The notes below the pieces were generated by a model. That model saw only the letters and a program-made list of their open reading frames with translations, did not search any database and was not told the DNA's origin. 63,155 bases of DNA from Streptosporangium minutum (GTDB lineage Bacteria; Actinomycetota; Actinomycetes; Streptosporangiales; Streptosporangiaceae): assembly GCF_002149035.1 (NCBI RefSeq), contig NZ_NGFP01000017.1:1-63155 (forward strand), written 5' to 3'. Numbering within the stretch: the stretch's first letter is position 1; the number at the start of each line of letters is the position of its first letter. The position numbers were made by a program, and so were the translations under genes. Positions 41,182 through 49,191 of this stretch are shown here, one piece after another.

Positions 41182-42856
41182 TCGCGAACGGCGGGTAGGC
41201 GGGGATGAAGTAGTTCAGGATCTTCGAGCCGGCCAGGGCCTGCGTGCGCTGCACGAGGATCGGCACGATCGGGGCGTCCTCCATGATCTGCTTGTCGATC
41301 GCGGCCCACATCTCGGCGGCCTTGTCGAGGTCCGGCTCCGCGATCGCGGCGTCGATTGCGGCGTCCACCTCGGGGTTGGAGAACTTCGAGGCGTTGCCGC
41401 CGCCGTTGTCGATCTCGCTCGACGCGAACAGCGGCTGGATGGTGCTCATGCCGCTCGGGAAGTCCGCTCCCCAGCCGTTCGTCGTCATGTCGTAGTCGCC
41501 GTCGGCGGACGAGACGAGCTCGGACCAGGTGTTGCCGTCGAGGCCCTTGAGCTCGACCTTGACGCCGACCCGCGCCAGCGAGTTCTTGATGCTCTGGGCT
41601 TCCTTCTCCTCGATCGCACTCACGTCGGTCGGGTAGGTCAGCGTGAGCTTCAGGCCGGAGACGCCGGCGTCGGCGAGCAGTTCCTTCGCCTTGTCGACGT
41701 TGCCGGTGTCACCGCCGTCGTACAGGTTGTACTCGGTGTAGCCGGGGATGCCGGGCGTCATGATGGTCGAGGTGATCTGGCCGCCGAACTTCGGGCCGCC
41801 GTACACGCTCTGCAGCTCGGCCTTGTTGACCGCGTAGTTGATCGCCTGCCGCACGCGGACGTCGGAGAGGCCCGGTCGCTTGACGTTCATGGCGAGGTAG
41901 CGGAAGTAGCCCGACGGGCTGTTGGCCATGCGGTCGGAGATCGACGGGTCGGACTCGATCCGCTGGAACTGCGACGGCGAGATGAGCGCGTTGCTGATCG
42001 CGGTCTTGTCCTCGCCCTTGTCGTCGATGAGACGCTGCACGATCGTGTCGTTGTTCAGGCCCATGTCGAGGACGATCTTGTCCGGGCCGGCGAACCGTGT
42101 CTGGTCGGTGTCGGCCTTCCAGTTCGGGTTGCGGTCCAGCACCGCCTGCGAGCCCTTGCGGAAGCTCGTCACCTGGTACGGGCCGCTGGCGACCGGGTGC
42201 TCGCCGTACGTCTCCGGCTCGGTGTCGGCCGCAGCCGGCACCGGCGCGAAGGCCGGCATGCTGACGATCCACGGCCAGTTGCCGAACGGACGCGTCAGAT
42301 GGAAGACGATCTTGTGGTCGCCGACGACCTCGATGGAGTCGAGCTCCTTGCCGTCGTACGGGCCGTCGTAGTCGGTGGCGCCGACCAGCAGCGTCTTGTG
42401 GTAGCCGAGGCCACCCTGGAACATCGGCGCGAACGACCGCTCGATGCCGTACTTCACGTCCTGCGCGGTGATCGGGCTGCCGTTGGAGAACTTTAAGCCC
42501 TCCTGCAGCGTGAAGGTCCACGTCTTGCCGCCGTCGTCCGTCGTACCGGTGTCGGTGGCGAGGTCCGGCACGAGGATCGTGTCCTTGTCCGGGAGCGTCC
42601 GCCACGACGTCAGCCCGCGGTGCACCCACCGCAGCCGGCTGGTCGGCACCATCTGTGCGTTGGCGGTCTCGAAGGACTCGGTCGCGCGCCGCGAGAGGTA
42701 GTGCAGGGTCCCGCCCCGGGGCGCGGACTTGAGCGCCGTCGTGTTCTTGTCCTTCGTCGGCTCGGTGGACTGCGAGTTCGCGTTGCAGCCCGCCGTCACG
42801 AGGGCCAGGACGAGTGCGAGCCCTGCGGGCACCACTCTCCGGGATCGATTCGCCAT
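41153..42856 (-). CDS. Lipoprotein, Opp/Dpp-type solute-binding protein
   Basis: The 567-residue protein has a signal ending in lipobox LVTAGC (Cys about 24) and a family 5 solute-binding fold (SAPRGGTLHYLSRRA, TWTFTLQEGLKFSNGSPITA with QDVKYGIERSF, VASGPYQVTSFRKG, FRYLAMNVKRPGLSDVRVRQ, NGWGADFPSGMSTIQPLF). Family members bind di- and oligopeptides, nickel or glycosides. It heads the five-gene importer operon, and the hydrolase gene at 36473 probably belongs to it. Confidence 0.9.
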   Translation of the reverse strand: MANRSRRVVPAGLALVLALVTAGCNANSQSTEPTKDKNTTALKSAPRGGTLHYLSRRATESFETANAQMVPTSRLRWVHRGLTSWRTLPDKDTILVPDLATDTGTTDDGGKTWTFTLQEGLKFSNGSPITAQDVKYGIERSFAPMFQGGLGYHKTLLVGATDYDGPYDGKELDSIEVVGDHKIVFHLTRPFGNWPWIVSMPAFAPVPAAADTEPETYGEHPVASGPYQVTSFRKGSQAVLDRNPNWKADTDQTRFAGPDKIVLDMGLNNDTIVQRLIDDKGEDKTAISNALISPSQFQRIESDPSISDRMANSPSGYFRYLAMNVKRPGLSDVRVRQAINYAVNKAELQSVYGGPKFGGQITSTIMTPGIPGYTEYNLYDGGDTGNVDKAKELLADAGVSGLKLTLTYPTDVSAIEEKEAQSIKNSLARVGVKVELKGLDGNTWSELVSSADGDYDMTTNGWGADFPSGMSTIQPLFASSEIDNGGGNASKFSNPEVDAAIDAAIAEPDLDKAAEMWAAIDKQIMEDAPIVPILVQRTQALAGSKILNYFIPAYPPFANELVVGVDR

Positions 42857-43359
42857 AGATCGCGCTTCCTGTGAGGCGGTCCCGATCGATCGGGTCCGCT
42901 GCTTGGATCTCAGGAAGGGAGTCTGTTGGCGGGCGAGAGCGCGCGTCCATCGAGGAGTTCTGCAGGGGACCTTTCAGAAAATCTGAAAGATCGCGGAGAT
43001 CTCCGCGCGGCGTCCACGATAGCCCGCGGTCCCGGTGGCTGGAAGACCGCGGCGCACACCCGCGGGCGGGACCTGGCGTCCGCCCTATGACGCCGAAGTC
43101 GTGGTGGGGATCGAAACTGACCGCGGCCTGTGGGGGCAGGCGCTGGTGGCCGCACCGCGACGGCCGGGACCTCCGCCTGGGACGCGGTCACCTGGGACCT
43201 CACGAGGATCAGCCCGGATCCGCTGCGCGACGCCCGCGCCGACCCGAGAGTCCGGGGCGGCGTCGGCCGGGAGCCGTGGGACTCCCCGGCTGCCGGTGGG
43301 AGGCTCGGCGACTACGACGATTCTCACCTCTGCCCTTGACGGTGTCGTAGGCTCGCGCC
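42857..43359. other. 503-bp gene-free stretch with two adjacent palindromes
   Basis: No coding frame looks real. The perfect inverted repeat CTTTCAG/CTGAAAG (42971-42989, five-base spacer AAAAT) is followed two bases later by the 16-bp perfect palindrome CGCGGAGATCTCCGCG (42992-43007). They lie 115-150 bp upstream of the solute-binding protein start. A TAGGCT at 43348-43353, six bases before the signal-peptidase ATG, could be the -10 of a leaderless transcript. Confidence 0.45.
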
Positions 43360-43833
43360 ATGCGATCCCGTCTTCACAGACGCCTGCTCCTCCTGGTGGT
43401 GCCGCTCGCCGCCTCCGCGCTTCTCGTGGCCAGGCGGCGGCTGGTCGTCGTGCGGGTGCGGGGAACCAGCATGGTGCCCACTCTCCAGCCGGGTGACCGG
43501 GTGCTGTTGCGGCGGGCTCCCGCCGAACGGCTGCGCCGGGGTCAGATCGTCGTTCTCGAGCCGATCGGCCTGGAGGGGCAGTGGGGTACGGGGCCGTTGC
43601 CCGACCCGGCGGCGGCCGACTGGCTGGTCAAGCGGATCGCCGCGATGCCGGGTGACCCGGTGCCCGAGGAGGTCGTGGACCAGCAGGGGCTGCCCGCCGG
43701 GACCGTGGTCCCGCCGGGGCAGCTCGTGGTCCTTGGCGACGGCGTCCACAGCTCTGATTCGAGGGTATGGGGATATGTCCCTTTCGACAGGGTCTTGGGT
43801 GTGATGTTGCGACCCCTTTCAAGCATGTCCTGA
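43360..43833 (+). CDS. Signal-peptidase-I-like (S26) protein
   Basis: The 157-residue protein has one N-terminal membrane helix (LLLLVVPLAASALLVARR), the Ser motif RVRGTSMVPTLQPGDRV (Ser37), the Lys motif DWLVKRIAAMPGD (Lys91) and LGDGVHSSDSR, all S26 hallmarks. It is shorter than housekeeping LepB proteins and lies away from rplS or other usual neighbours. No ribosome site is seen and TAGGCT ends six bases upstream, so the mRNA may be leaderless. It opens the Cys-rich peptide locus; cleavage of the precursor at Ala-Ser-Ala is its most likely job (inference). Confidence 0.85.
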   Translation: MRSRLHRRLLLLVVPLAASALLVARRRLVVVRVRGTSMVPTLQPGDRVLLRRAPAERLRRGQIVVLEPIGLEGQWGTGPLPDPAAADWLVKRIAAMPGDPVPEEVVDQQGLPAGTVVPPGQLVVLGDGVHSSDSRVWGYVPFDRVLGVMLRPLSSMS

Positions 43834-43897
43834 CATCCCCATAATCCGAGTTATCGGACGGAGCCTGACAGCGGGGTAGGGCAGCTGGAGGTGAGGC

Positions 43898-44917
43898 GTG
43901 CGCTTGGTCTTCACGGCCGCGGGGCTGGCCAGGACCACGTTCACGATCTCTCCGTTGCATCACACGCTGTTCGCCGCGCTCTGTCTGCGTAACCCCGGCT
44001 ACGCGGCCACCGGGTCGTTCTGGCGGGACCTGGCCCAGCGCGTGCCGCCACGCGCGGCGGCCTTCCTGGAGCGGGTCGACGCCGGGACCACGGCGGACAC
44101 CGGGTTCGTGTGGATGAGCGCGCCCCTGATGGAGAGCACCCGGCCCACCCTCGGCGACGAGCTGGAAGCGCTGGCGAATCTGGGCGGCGCGGAGCAGCCC
44201 GCGGAGCCGTACGGCTTCGCGTATCCGGGGCAGCTCGGCGACGTGGGCCTGAGCGACCCGGCGAGGCCGGGCAGGTGCGACGCGGCCTATCTGCGCGGGA
44301 ACGTGTCCGGACTGCGGGAGGTCGCCGACGCGGTGCGGGCGTTCTACACGAGCTGCATCGCGCCCGAGTGGGCCGGGATCCGGCGGCAGCTCGAGACGCA
44401 TCTGGCCAGCAGGGCCGAGGCGGTCTGCCTGCACGGGCTCGGGCACGCGCTGCCGAAGCTGAGCCCGCGGTTGCGGTGGGGGGACTCGACCCTGCACATC
44501 GACACCTCGGGCGTACACGCCCCCGAGGTCGTGCTGGGCGCCAGGGGGCTGGCGCTGTCGCCGCTGCTGTCGGCGAGCCAGCGGTTCGTGGCGGTCGCCT
44601 TCAGCCCTGACGCGCGGCGGCCGGTGCTGGCCTACCCTGTGGCCGATGAGCGGTCGGAGCCGATGGCTCGGGGGACGGCCCCGGTGGACGCGCTGGCCAG
44701 GGTGGTGGGTCATGCGCGGGCGCGGGTGCTGCGGTCCATCGGCGCGGGGCGGGCGACGGGAGAGCTCGCCCAGTCGCTTGCGGTCAGCGCGTCCACGGTG
44801 TCCGAGCACATGACGGCGCTGCGGCTGGCCGGGCTGGTGGTCACGTACCGGGAGGGGCGCGCGGTGCGGCACGTGCTCACCGCTCTGGGACACCGGCTAC
44901 TCGAATCTTCTGTCTGA
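43898..44917 (+). CDS. ArsR-like winged-helix regulator with a large N-terminal domain
   Basis: The 339-residue protein starts at GTG 43898 preceded by GGAGGTGAGGC. The first about 265 residues are a soluble domain often found in actinomycete regulators annotated DUF5937-like. The C-terminus is an ArsR-type winged helix (LARVVGHARARVLRSIGAG, ELAQSLAVSASTVSEHMTAL, VTYREGRAVRHVLTALG). It has no CxC metal motif next to the HTH. It ends 92 bp before the precursor gene and probably controls it. An inverted repeat TCCGA/TCGGA with a four-base spacer lies near 43846-43859 upstream. Confidence 0.8.
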   Translation: MRLVFTAAGLARTTFTISPLHHTLFAALCLRNPGYAATGSFWRDLAQRVPPRAAAFLERVDAGTTADTGFVWMSAPLMESTRPTLGDELEALANLGGAEQPAEPYGFAYPGQLGDVGLSDPARPGRCDAAYLRGNVSGLREVADAVRAFYTSCIAPEWAGIRRQLETHLASRAEAVCLHGLGHALPKLSPRLRWGDSTLHIDTSGVHAPEVVLGARGLALSPLLSASQRFVAVAFSPDARRPVLAYPVADERSEPMARGTAPVDALARVVGHARARVLRSIGAGRATGELAQSLAVSASTVSEHMTALRLAGLVVTYREGRAVRHVLTALGHRLLESSV

Positions 44918-44944
44918 TTTGTCGCATTTCGGTGGGTGGCCGAA

Positions 44945-44950
44945 TAGATT
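44945..44950 (+). promoter_or_regulatory. Possible -10 of the precursor-peptide promoter
   Basis: TAGATT fits the TAnnnT pattern and lies 60 bp before the precursor ATG, just past the regulator stop. No good -35 is found at 17-18 bp; activation by the adjacent regulator would explain this. Weak call. Confidence 0.3.
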
Positions 44951-45009
44951 GCGACCCGCTTTGAAGATCGTGATCCTGAGCGTGGTACTGCCCACATCTG
45001 GGAGGTCGC

Positions 45010-45189
45010 ATGACCCGCTCACTGAAGGCACTCGGAGACAGGATGCTCAACAGCCTGCTCCCCTCCACCACGGCGGACGCCAGCGCGTGCACCGTCACCT
45101 GCTGGTGCTACCACTGGCTCGACCACACCGCGTACACCTGCAGGCAGCCCGACTGCTCGACGACGGTCGTCTGCTACGAGTGCTGCTGA
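45010..45189 (+). CDS. Cys-rich precursor peptide (59 residues, eight Cys)
   Basis: ATG 45010 has GGGAGG four bases upstream. The leader is MTRSLKALGDRMLNSLLPS then TTADASA; the tail after residue 26 is CTVTCWCYHWLDHT, AYTCRQPDCSTTV, VCYECC. Cys are at 27, 31, 33, 44, 49, 55, 58 and 59. The leader is amphipathic rather than a classic Sec signal, and Ala-Ser-Ala at 24-26 is a type-I signal-peptidase-like site that would free a 33-residue product beginning with Cys. A strong stem-loop follows the stop. Around it are S26 peptidase, MauE-like, CxxC thioredoxin and ABC exporter genes. No LanM, LanB, YcaO or radical-SAM gene is near, so disulfides rather than thioethers are the simpler reading. Confidence 0.75.
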   Translation: MTRSLKALGDRMLNSLLPSTTADASACTVTCWCYHWLDHTAYTCRQPDCSTTVVCYECC

Positions 45190-45206
45190 CGCACTCGTCC
45201 GGTAAC

Positions 45207-45243
45207 CCGCCCATGGCCGGATGACACCGCCGGCCATGGGCGG
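45207..45243 (+). terminator. 14-bp perfect stem-loop after the precursor gene
   Basis: CCGCCCATGGCCGG (45207-45220) pairs perfectly with CCGGCCATGGGCGG (45230-45243) around the nine-base loop ATGACACCG. It lies 17 bp after the precursor stop and 26 bp before the MauE-like ATG. Such partial terminators or RNA stabilisers are common between RiPP precursor and processing genes and raise precursor dosage. Confidence 0.7.
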
Positions 45244-45269
45244 CCATCGGTACGGAGGAGAGGTGCGCC

Positions 45270-45776
45270 ATGGAGTATGTGGATCTGATCTGCCGGTTCA
45301 CGACCGGGCTGGTGTTCCTGGCCGCGTTCGTCGGCAAGCTCGCCGGGTGGGCCGCCTTCCGTGCCTCGGTGCCCGATCTGGCGCCAGGCCTTCCCCCCAC
45401 CCCGGTCGCGGTGGCCGTCGTGATCGCGGAGGCGGGCGTCGTCGTGCTGCTGGCCGTACCGATGAGCGTGTCCGCCGGGTACGCGCTCGGGGCCGGGCTG
45501 CTGGCCGCCTTCACCGTGGCCGTCTGGCTGGCGCTCCGCCGTGGCACGTCGGGGACGTGCCGGTGTTTCGGGGTCACCGCCACGCCGCTCGGATTCGCAC
45601 AGGTCGTGCGTAACGCGCTCGCGGCCGCCGTCGCGGTGCTCGGCTGGGCCGTGCACGCCGGTGGCACCGCCCCCGATCTGGCGGGTGTGGTGCTCAGCCT
45701 CGCCGCCGCCGCGACCCTGGCGTCCGTGCTGGTGTTCTTCGACGACCTGGCCGACGTCCTGAAGCCGATGTCATGA
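45270..45776 (+). CDS. MauE/DoxX-like membrane redox protein
   Basis: The 168-residue protein has four predicted helices (roughly 8-25, 46-65, 68-90, 108-125, plus a C-terminal one) and the CRCFG motif (Cys97, Cys99), which matches the CxCFG of MauE, needed with MauD for disulfide formation in methylamine dehydrogenase. ATG 45270 has GGAGGAGAGG upstream. No methylamine dehydrogenase genes are present, so here the pair probably serves the eight-Cys peptide. It is followed 28 bp later by the thioredoxin-like gene. Confidence 0.8.
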   Translation: MEYVDLICRFTTGLVFLAAFVGKLAGWAAFRASVPDLAPGLPPTPVAVAVVIAEAGVVVLLAVPMSVSAGYALGAGLLAAFTVAVWLALRRGTSGTCRCFGVTATPLGFAQVVRNALAAAVAVLGWAVHAGGTAPDLAGVVLSLAAAATLASVLVFFDDLADVLKPMS

Positions 45777-45804
45777 CCGCCCCACCAGAAAGGCAGGAAG
45801 CCTG

Positions 45805-46323
45805 ATGCCGTTCCTCATCGCCGCTGTGGTCCTCGTCGGCGTCGTGTGCGCCCTCAACCTGGTGCTCACCTTCGCGATGATCCGCCGCCTGCGTGAGCAC
45901 TCCGCGAAGCTGGCCGACCAGCGGACCGGCGGCCCGGAACTGCTCACCAGGGGGTCGAGGATCCCCGAGGTCGTGGCGACCGGCATTGACGGTGAAGGCG
46001 TCCCCCGGCGTCCGGCGCTGATCGGATTCTTCGACACCGAGTGCAAGGCCTGCCCCGAGCAGGTGCCGCACTTCCTCAGGCTGGCCCAGGACGCCGGTTA
46101 CGACAGGTCGCGGGTCCTGGCCGTGGTGTCGGGCCCCGGCGGCGACTCCTACATCCAGACCATGCGATCCGCGGCGACCGTGGTGGCCGAGCCGTTCAAC
46201 GGCCCCATGGTCACGGCGTTCTCCGTCAGCGCCTTCCCTTCCTTCTACCTGGTGGGCGAGGACGGCCGGGTCAGGTCGGGCGCGGTGACCGTGCTCGGGC
46301 TCGGCGTCCCGGTCACCGCGTGA
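45805..46323 (+). CDS. Membrane-anchored thioredoxin-like protein (TlpA/MauD type)
   Basis: The 172-residue protein has one N-terminal helix (LIAAVVLVGVVCALNLVLTF) and a thioredoxin-fold domain outside the membrane with the active site FFDTECKACPEQVPHF (Cys80-Lys-Ala-Cys83) and a cis-Pro region SAFPSFYLV. MauD-like proteins catalyse disulfide formation or exchange together with MauE. ATG 45805 has CAGGAAG upstream. Its stop overlaps the exporter start (GTGA). Confidence 0.82.
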   Translation: MPFLIAAVVLVGVVCALNLVLTFAMIRRLREHSAKLADQRTGGPELLTRGSRIPEVVATGIDGEGVPRRPALIGFFDTECKACPEQVPHFLRLAQDAGYDRSRVLAVVSGPGGDSYIQTMRSAATVVAEPFNGPMVTAFSVSAFPSFYLVGEDGRVRSGAVTVLGLGVPVTA

Positions 46324-48164
46324 GTCCCGGCCCGGGGGAGCGGGCGGCGGGCGGCGAGCTGGTACGGCGGGCAGGTGCGGCGTGGCGGCTCGCGTGGGAG
46401 ACAGGACCGGTCGCGGTGCTCGCCTCGGTGGTCGTGGTCATCGGCGCCGGAGTGCTGCCGGTGGCCGTCGCCTGGCTGACCAAGCTGATCCTCGACACGC
46501 TCGCGACGGGCCGCTCAGGGATCGCCGACGTGCTCGCGCCCGCCGTGGCGCTGGGCGTGGTCGGGCTCGCCGGCGCCCTGCTGCCGCACCTGTCGCAGTA
46601 CGTGGAGGGCCAGCTCAGGCGCGGGATCGACCTGGCGGCAAGGGACCGGCTGCTCGGGGCGGTCAACAGGTTCGTGGGGCTGGCGCCTTTCGAGGATCCG
46701 CACTTCAGGGACCGCCTCCGGCTCGCCGAGCAGGCGGGCGGCGGCGCGTCGAGCCAGATCATCTCGCCGTCGCTGGGCCTGGCGCAGGGCCTCGTCACCG
46801 TCTGCGGCTTCGTCGGCACGCTGATCGTGCTGAGTCCGGTGATGACCGGCCTGGTGCTGCTCTCCGTCCTGCCTTCGCTGGCCGTACAGCTGTCGCTCAG
46901 CCGCCGCCGCGTACGGTTCGACTGGAGGGTCAGCCCCGCGATGCGCAGGCAGATCTTCTATGCCGAGCTCCTCACCGAGGTGGCGTCGGCGAAGGAGGTG
47001 CGGCTGTTCGGGCTCGGGTCGTTCCTGCGGGGACGGTTGCTGACCGAGGTCCGCGCGGTGCACGAGTCGGAGCGGGCCCTTGATCGCAGGGCGCTGAGAG
47101 GGCACGGCCTGCTCGCCCTGCTCGGCGCGGCGATCGGCTGCGCCGGGCTGGTGTGGGCGGTGGTCGCCGCGGCAGGGGGCCGGTTGACCGTCGGCGACGT
47201 GGCGGTGTTCGTCGCCGCCGTGGCCGGGGTGCAGACCTCGCTGTCCAGCGGGGTGGCCCAGTTCTCGCGGCTGCACCAGGCCCTGCTCATCTTCGGCCAC
47301 TACCTGGACCTGCTGCGGGCGGAGCCCGACCTGCCCGTACGGCCGACGCCCCTGCCCCTGCCCCCGCTCCGCGCTGGCGTGGAGCTGCGCGACGTCTGGT
47401 TCCGCTACAGCGACGAGCACCCTTGGGTGTTGCGGGGCGTCGACCTCTTCATTCCGTACGGGAGGTCCGTGGCGCTGGTCGGCCTGAACGGTGCGGGCAA
47501 GTCCACCCTGGTCAAGCTCCTGTGCCGGTTCTACGACCCGCAGCGCGGCGCGGTGCTCTGGGACGGCGTGGACCTGCGTGACGCCGACCCCGCCGAACTG
47601 CGGGTCCGGCTGGCCGCGGTGTTCCAGGACTTCGTCGCCTACGACTTCACCGCCGCCGAGAACATCGCGGTGGGCGACCTCGACACGCTCGGCCAGGACG
47701 CCCGTATCGAGGCCGCCGCCGCCCGTGCCGGGGTCCACGAGCTGCTCTCGGCGCTGCCCCGAGGCTACGACACCCTGCTCAGCAGGCGTTTCTTCGACAA
47801 CCTCGGCGGCCCGGACCAGGACGCCCAAGGGGTGGTGCTGTCGGGCGGCCAGTGGCAGCGCCTCGCGCTGGCCCGCGCCTTCGTCAGGAACGACCGCGAT
47901 CTGCTCATCCTCGACGAACCGAGCTCGGGCCTCGACGCCGAGGCCGAACACGCCATCCACCACGACCTCCGCGGGCACAGAGAGGGCAGGACGAGCCTGC
48001 TCATCTCCCACCGCCTGAGCGCCGTCAGGGACGCCGACCTCGTCGTGGTCCTGTCCGAAGGGAAGATCATCGAAAGCGGGACGCACCAGGCGCTCATGGC
48101 GGCGGCGGGAGAGTACGCGAGACTGTTCACCCTGCAGGCCAGCGGCTACCAGTCGGTGTCATAG
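46320..48164 (+). CDS. ABC exporter, fused permease-ATPase
   Basis: The 614-residue protein starts at GTG 46320 overlapping the thioredoxin stop. It has six predicted helices in the first 330 residues and an ATPase with Walker A LVGLNGAGKSTLVKLL, Q-loop VFQDFVAYDF, signature VLSGGQWQRLALAR, Walker B LLILDEPSSGLD and H-loop LISHRL. There is no N-terminal C39 peptidase domain, so it does not cleave a leader itself; the S26-like protein of the same locus can supply that step. It probably exports the Cys-rich peptide. Confidence 0.88.
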   Translation: MSPGPGERAAGGELVRRAGAAWRLAWETGPVAVLASVVVVIGAGVLPVAVAWLTKLILDTLATGRSGIADVLAPAVALGVVGLAGALLPHLSQYVEGQLRRGIDLAARDRLLGAVNRFVGLAPFEDPHFRDRLRLAEQAGGGASSQIISPSLGLAQGLVTVCGFVGTLIVLSPVMTGLVLLSVLPSLAVQLSLSRRRVRFDWRVSPAMRRQIFYAELLTEVASAKEVRLFGLGSFLRGRLLTEVRAVHESERALDRRALRGHGLLALLGAAIGCAGLVWAVVAAAGGRLTVGDVAVFVAAVAGVQTSLSSGVAQFSRLHQALLIFGHYLDLLRAEPDLPVRPTPLPLPPLRAGVELRDVWFRYSDEHPWVLRGVDLFIPYGRSVALVGLNGAGKSTLVKLLCRFYDPQRGAVLWDGVDLRDADPAELRVRLAAVFQDFVAYDFTAAENIAVGDLDTLGQDARIEAAAARAGVHELLSALPRGYDTLLSRRFFDNLGGPDQDAQGVVLSGGQWQRLALARAFVRNDRDLLILDEPSSGLDAEAEHAIHHDLRGHREGRTSLLISHRLSAVRDADLVVVLSEGKIIESGTHQALMAAAGEYARLFTLQASGYQSVS

Positions 48165-48192
48165 TGTGCCGCGCGGAAGAGCATGCCTGTGA

Positions 48193-48213
48193 TCGGCGGT
48201 CGGCGGTCGGCGG
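48193..48213. repeat. Three tandem copies of a 7-bp unit
   Basis: TCGGCGG is repeated exactly three times in the gap between the exporter gene and the DUF6204 gene. Function unknown; probably slippage. Confidence 0.5.
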
Positions 48214-48238
48214 TGCTGGGACTGCCTCGCAGGGGTCG

Positions 48239-48532
48239 TCACCCCCGGCCCTTTCGACGGATCTTGATGTCGCGCATGTCCGTCACCGCGGTGCGGAGGA
48301 TCCGGTACCGCTGGCCGTAGGCGTCCAGTGCCGCGATCGCCCGTCCCGTGGCCTCGTTCTCGCCCTCGCCGGGGCCCGCGGGGAGCTGGCAGCGGAAGGT
48401 GAAGGCCGAGAGGCTCCCGTCGTGGGTGAACGTGCCCGCCTCGGTGAACGCGATGCCATCCGCCGCGAGGATCGCGTCGCGTCCGGAGTCGGTCAGCGCG
48501 TCGAACTTGCCGGAGATGATCACTCTGAACAC
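48239..48532 (-). CDS. DUF6204-like small protein
   Basis: The 97-residue protein begins FRVIISGKFDALTD and contains FTEAGTFTHDGSLSAFTFRC and QRYRILRTAVTDMRDIKIRR, a pattern I recall from DUF6204 proteins, whose function is not known. GTG 48532 has AAAGGA six bases upstream and overlaps the TetR gene by 13 bp, so they are co-transcribed. Confidence 0.65.
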   Translation of the reverse strand: MFRVIISGKFDALTDSGRDAILAADGIAFTEAGTFTHDGSLSAFTFRCQLPAGPGEGENEATGRAIAALDAYGQRYRILRTAVTDMRDIKIRRKGRG

Positions 48533-49173
48533 GGCTGGTCCTTTCGTACGGCATAGGTGAGGACGCGTTCGCCGAGCAGGCTCTCGACGACGTCGAGGAG
48601 ATCCAGCACCGCCTCGGCGATCACGTCGGGGCGCTCCCCCGCCGCGGTGCGCCTGCCGATCTCGGTGTACACCAGCGAGTGCACGCAGCCGAGATGCCAG
48701 GCCACCACGCGGGGAAGCGGGTCGTCCGGCGCCGCCCCGGTCTCCTCGGCGAGCGCGTCGGCGAACGCGTCGGTCATCTGCCCGCCGAGGTCGCCCAGCC
48801 GGGCGGTGAGCGTGGGTGCGGCCCGCATCATCTCCAGAACCCGGCCGAACCCCTCGGTCAGCCCAACCTTGCGGTCGCGACGCCGTACCTCGTCACGTAG
48901 ACGGGCCAGCACGGCCTGTACGGCGGGCTCGCCGGGAGACCGGCCCCGCACGATATCGGCGAGCCGCTGCGGCGACGCCTCCTCCGGCGGCAGGACGAGG
49001 TCCTCCTTGGTCGCGAAGTAGTTGTAGACGGTGTTCACGGACACCTCCGCCGCCGCGGCGACCTCGGCGATCGTGACGTGCTCGAAGCCCCGCTCCACGA
49101 ACAGGCCGGTGGCCACCCGGGAGATGCGCTCCCGCGTCTGCCGCTTCTTCCGTTCTCGCAGCCCTTCGGTCAT
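48520..49173 (-). CDS. TetR-family transcriptional regulator
   Basis: The 217-residue protein has an HTH at about 13-60 (RISRVATGLFVERGFEHVT, VAAAAEVSVNTVYNYFATK) and a helical C-terminal domain. It leads a two-gene operon with the DUF6204-like gene. Its ATG at 49173 lies 18 bp from a cluster of three ACTCCA half-sites (49192-49215), so it is probably autoregulated. Confidence 0.88.
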   Translation of the reverse strand: MTEGLRERKKRQTRERISRVATGLFVERGFEHVTIAEVAAAAEVSVNTVYNYFATKEDLVLPPEEASPQRLADIVRGRSPGEPAVQAVLARLRDEVRRRDRKVGLTEGFGRVLEMMRAAPTLTARLGDLGGQMTDAFADALAEETGAAPDDPLPRVVAWHLGCVHSLVYTEIGRRTAAGERPDVIAEAVLDLLDVVESLLGERVLTYAVRKDQPCSE

Positions 49174-49191
49174 GGCCAGAAGATTAACTCA

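Noticed and set aside
43360-43833. S26 protein as the housekeeping LepB
   Set aside because: It is short and lacks the usual ribosomal-protein or RNase H neighbours; its setting favours a dedicated role, though not proven.
45010-45189. Precursor as a lanthipeptide or lasso peptide
   Set aside because: No LanM/LanB/LanKC, asparagine-synthetase-like or B1/B2 protein gene is present in the surrounding 10 kb, although some Ser/Thr are present in the tail.
45174-45656. Minus-strand frames opposite the MauE-like gene
   Set aside because: The plus strand has a ribosome site, membrane helices and the CRCFG motif; the minus frames are low-complexity.
48193-48213. TCGGCGG triplet as a CRISPR or regulator site
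   Set aside because: Units are only seven bases, directly adjacent, with no spacers; simple slippage is enough.
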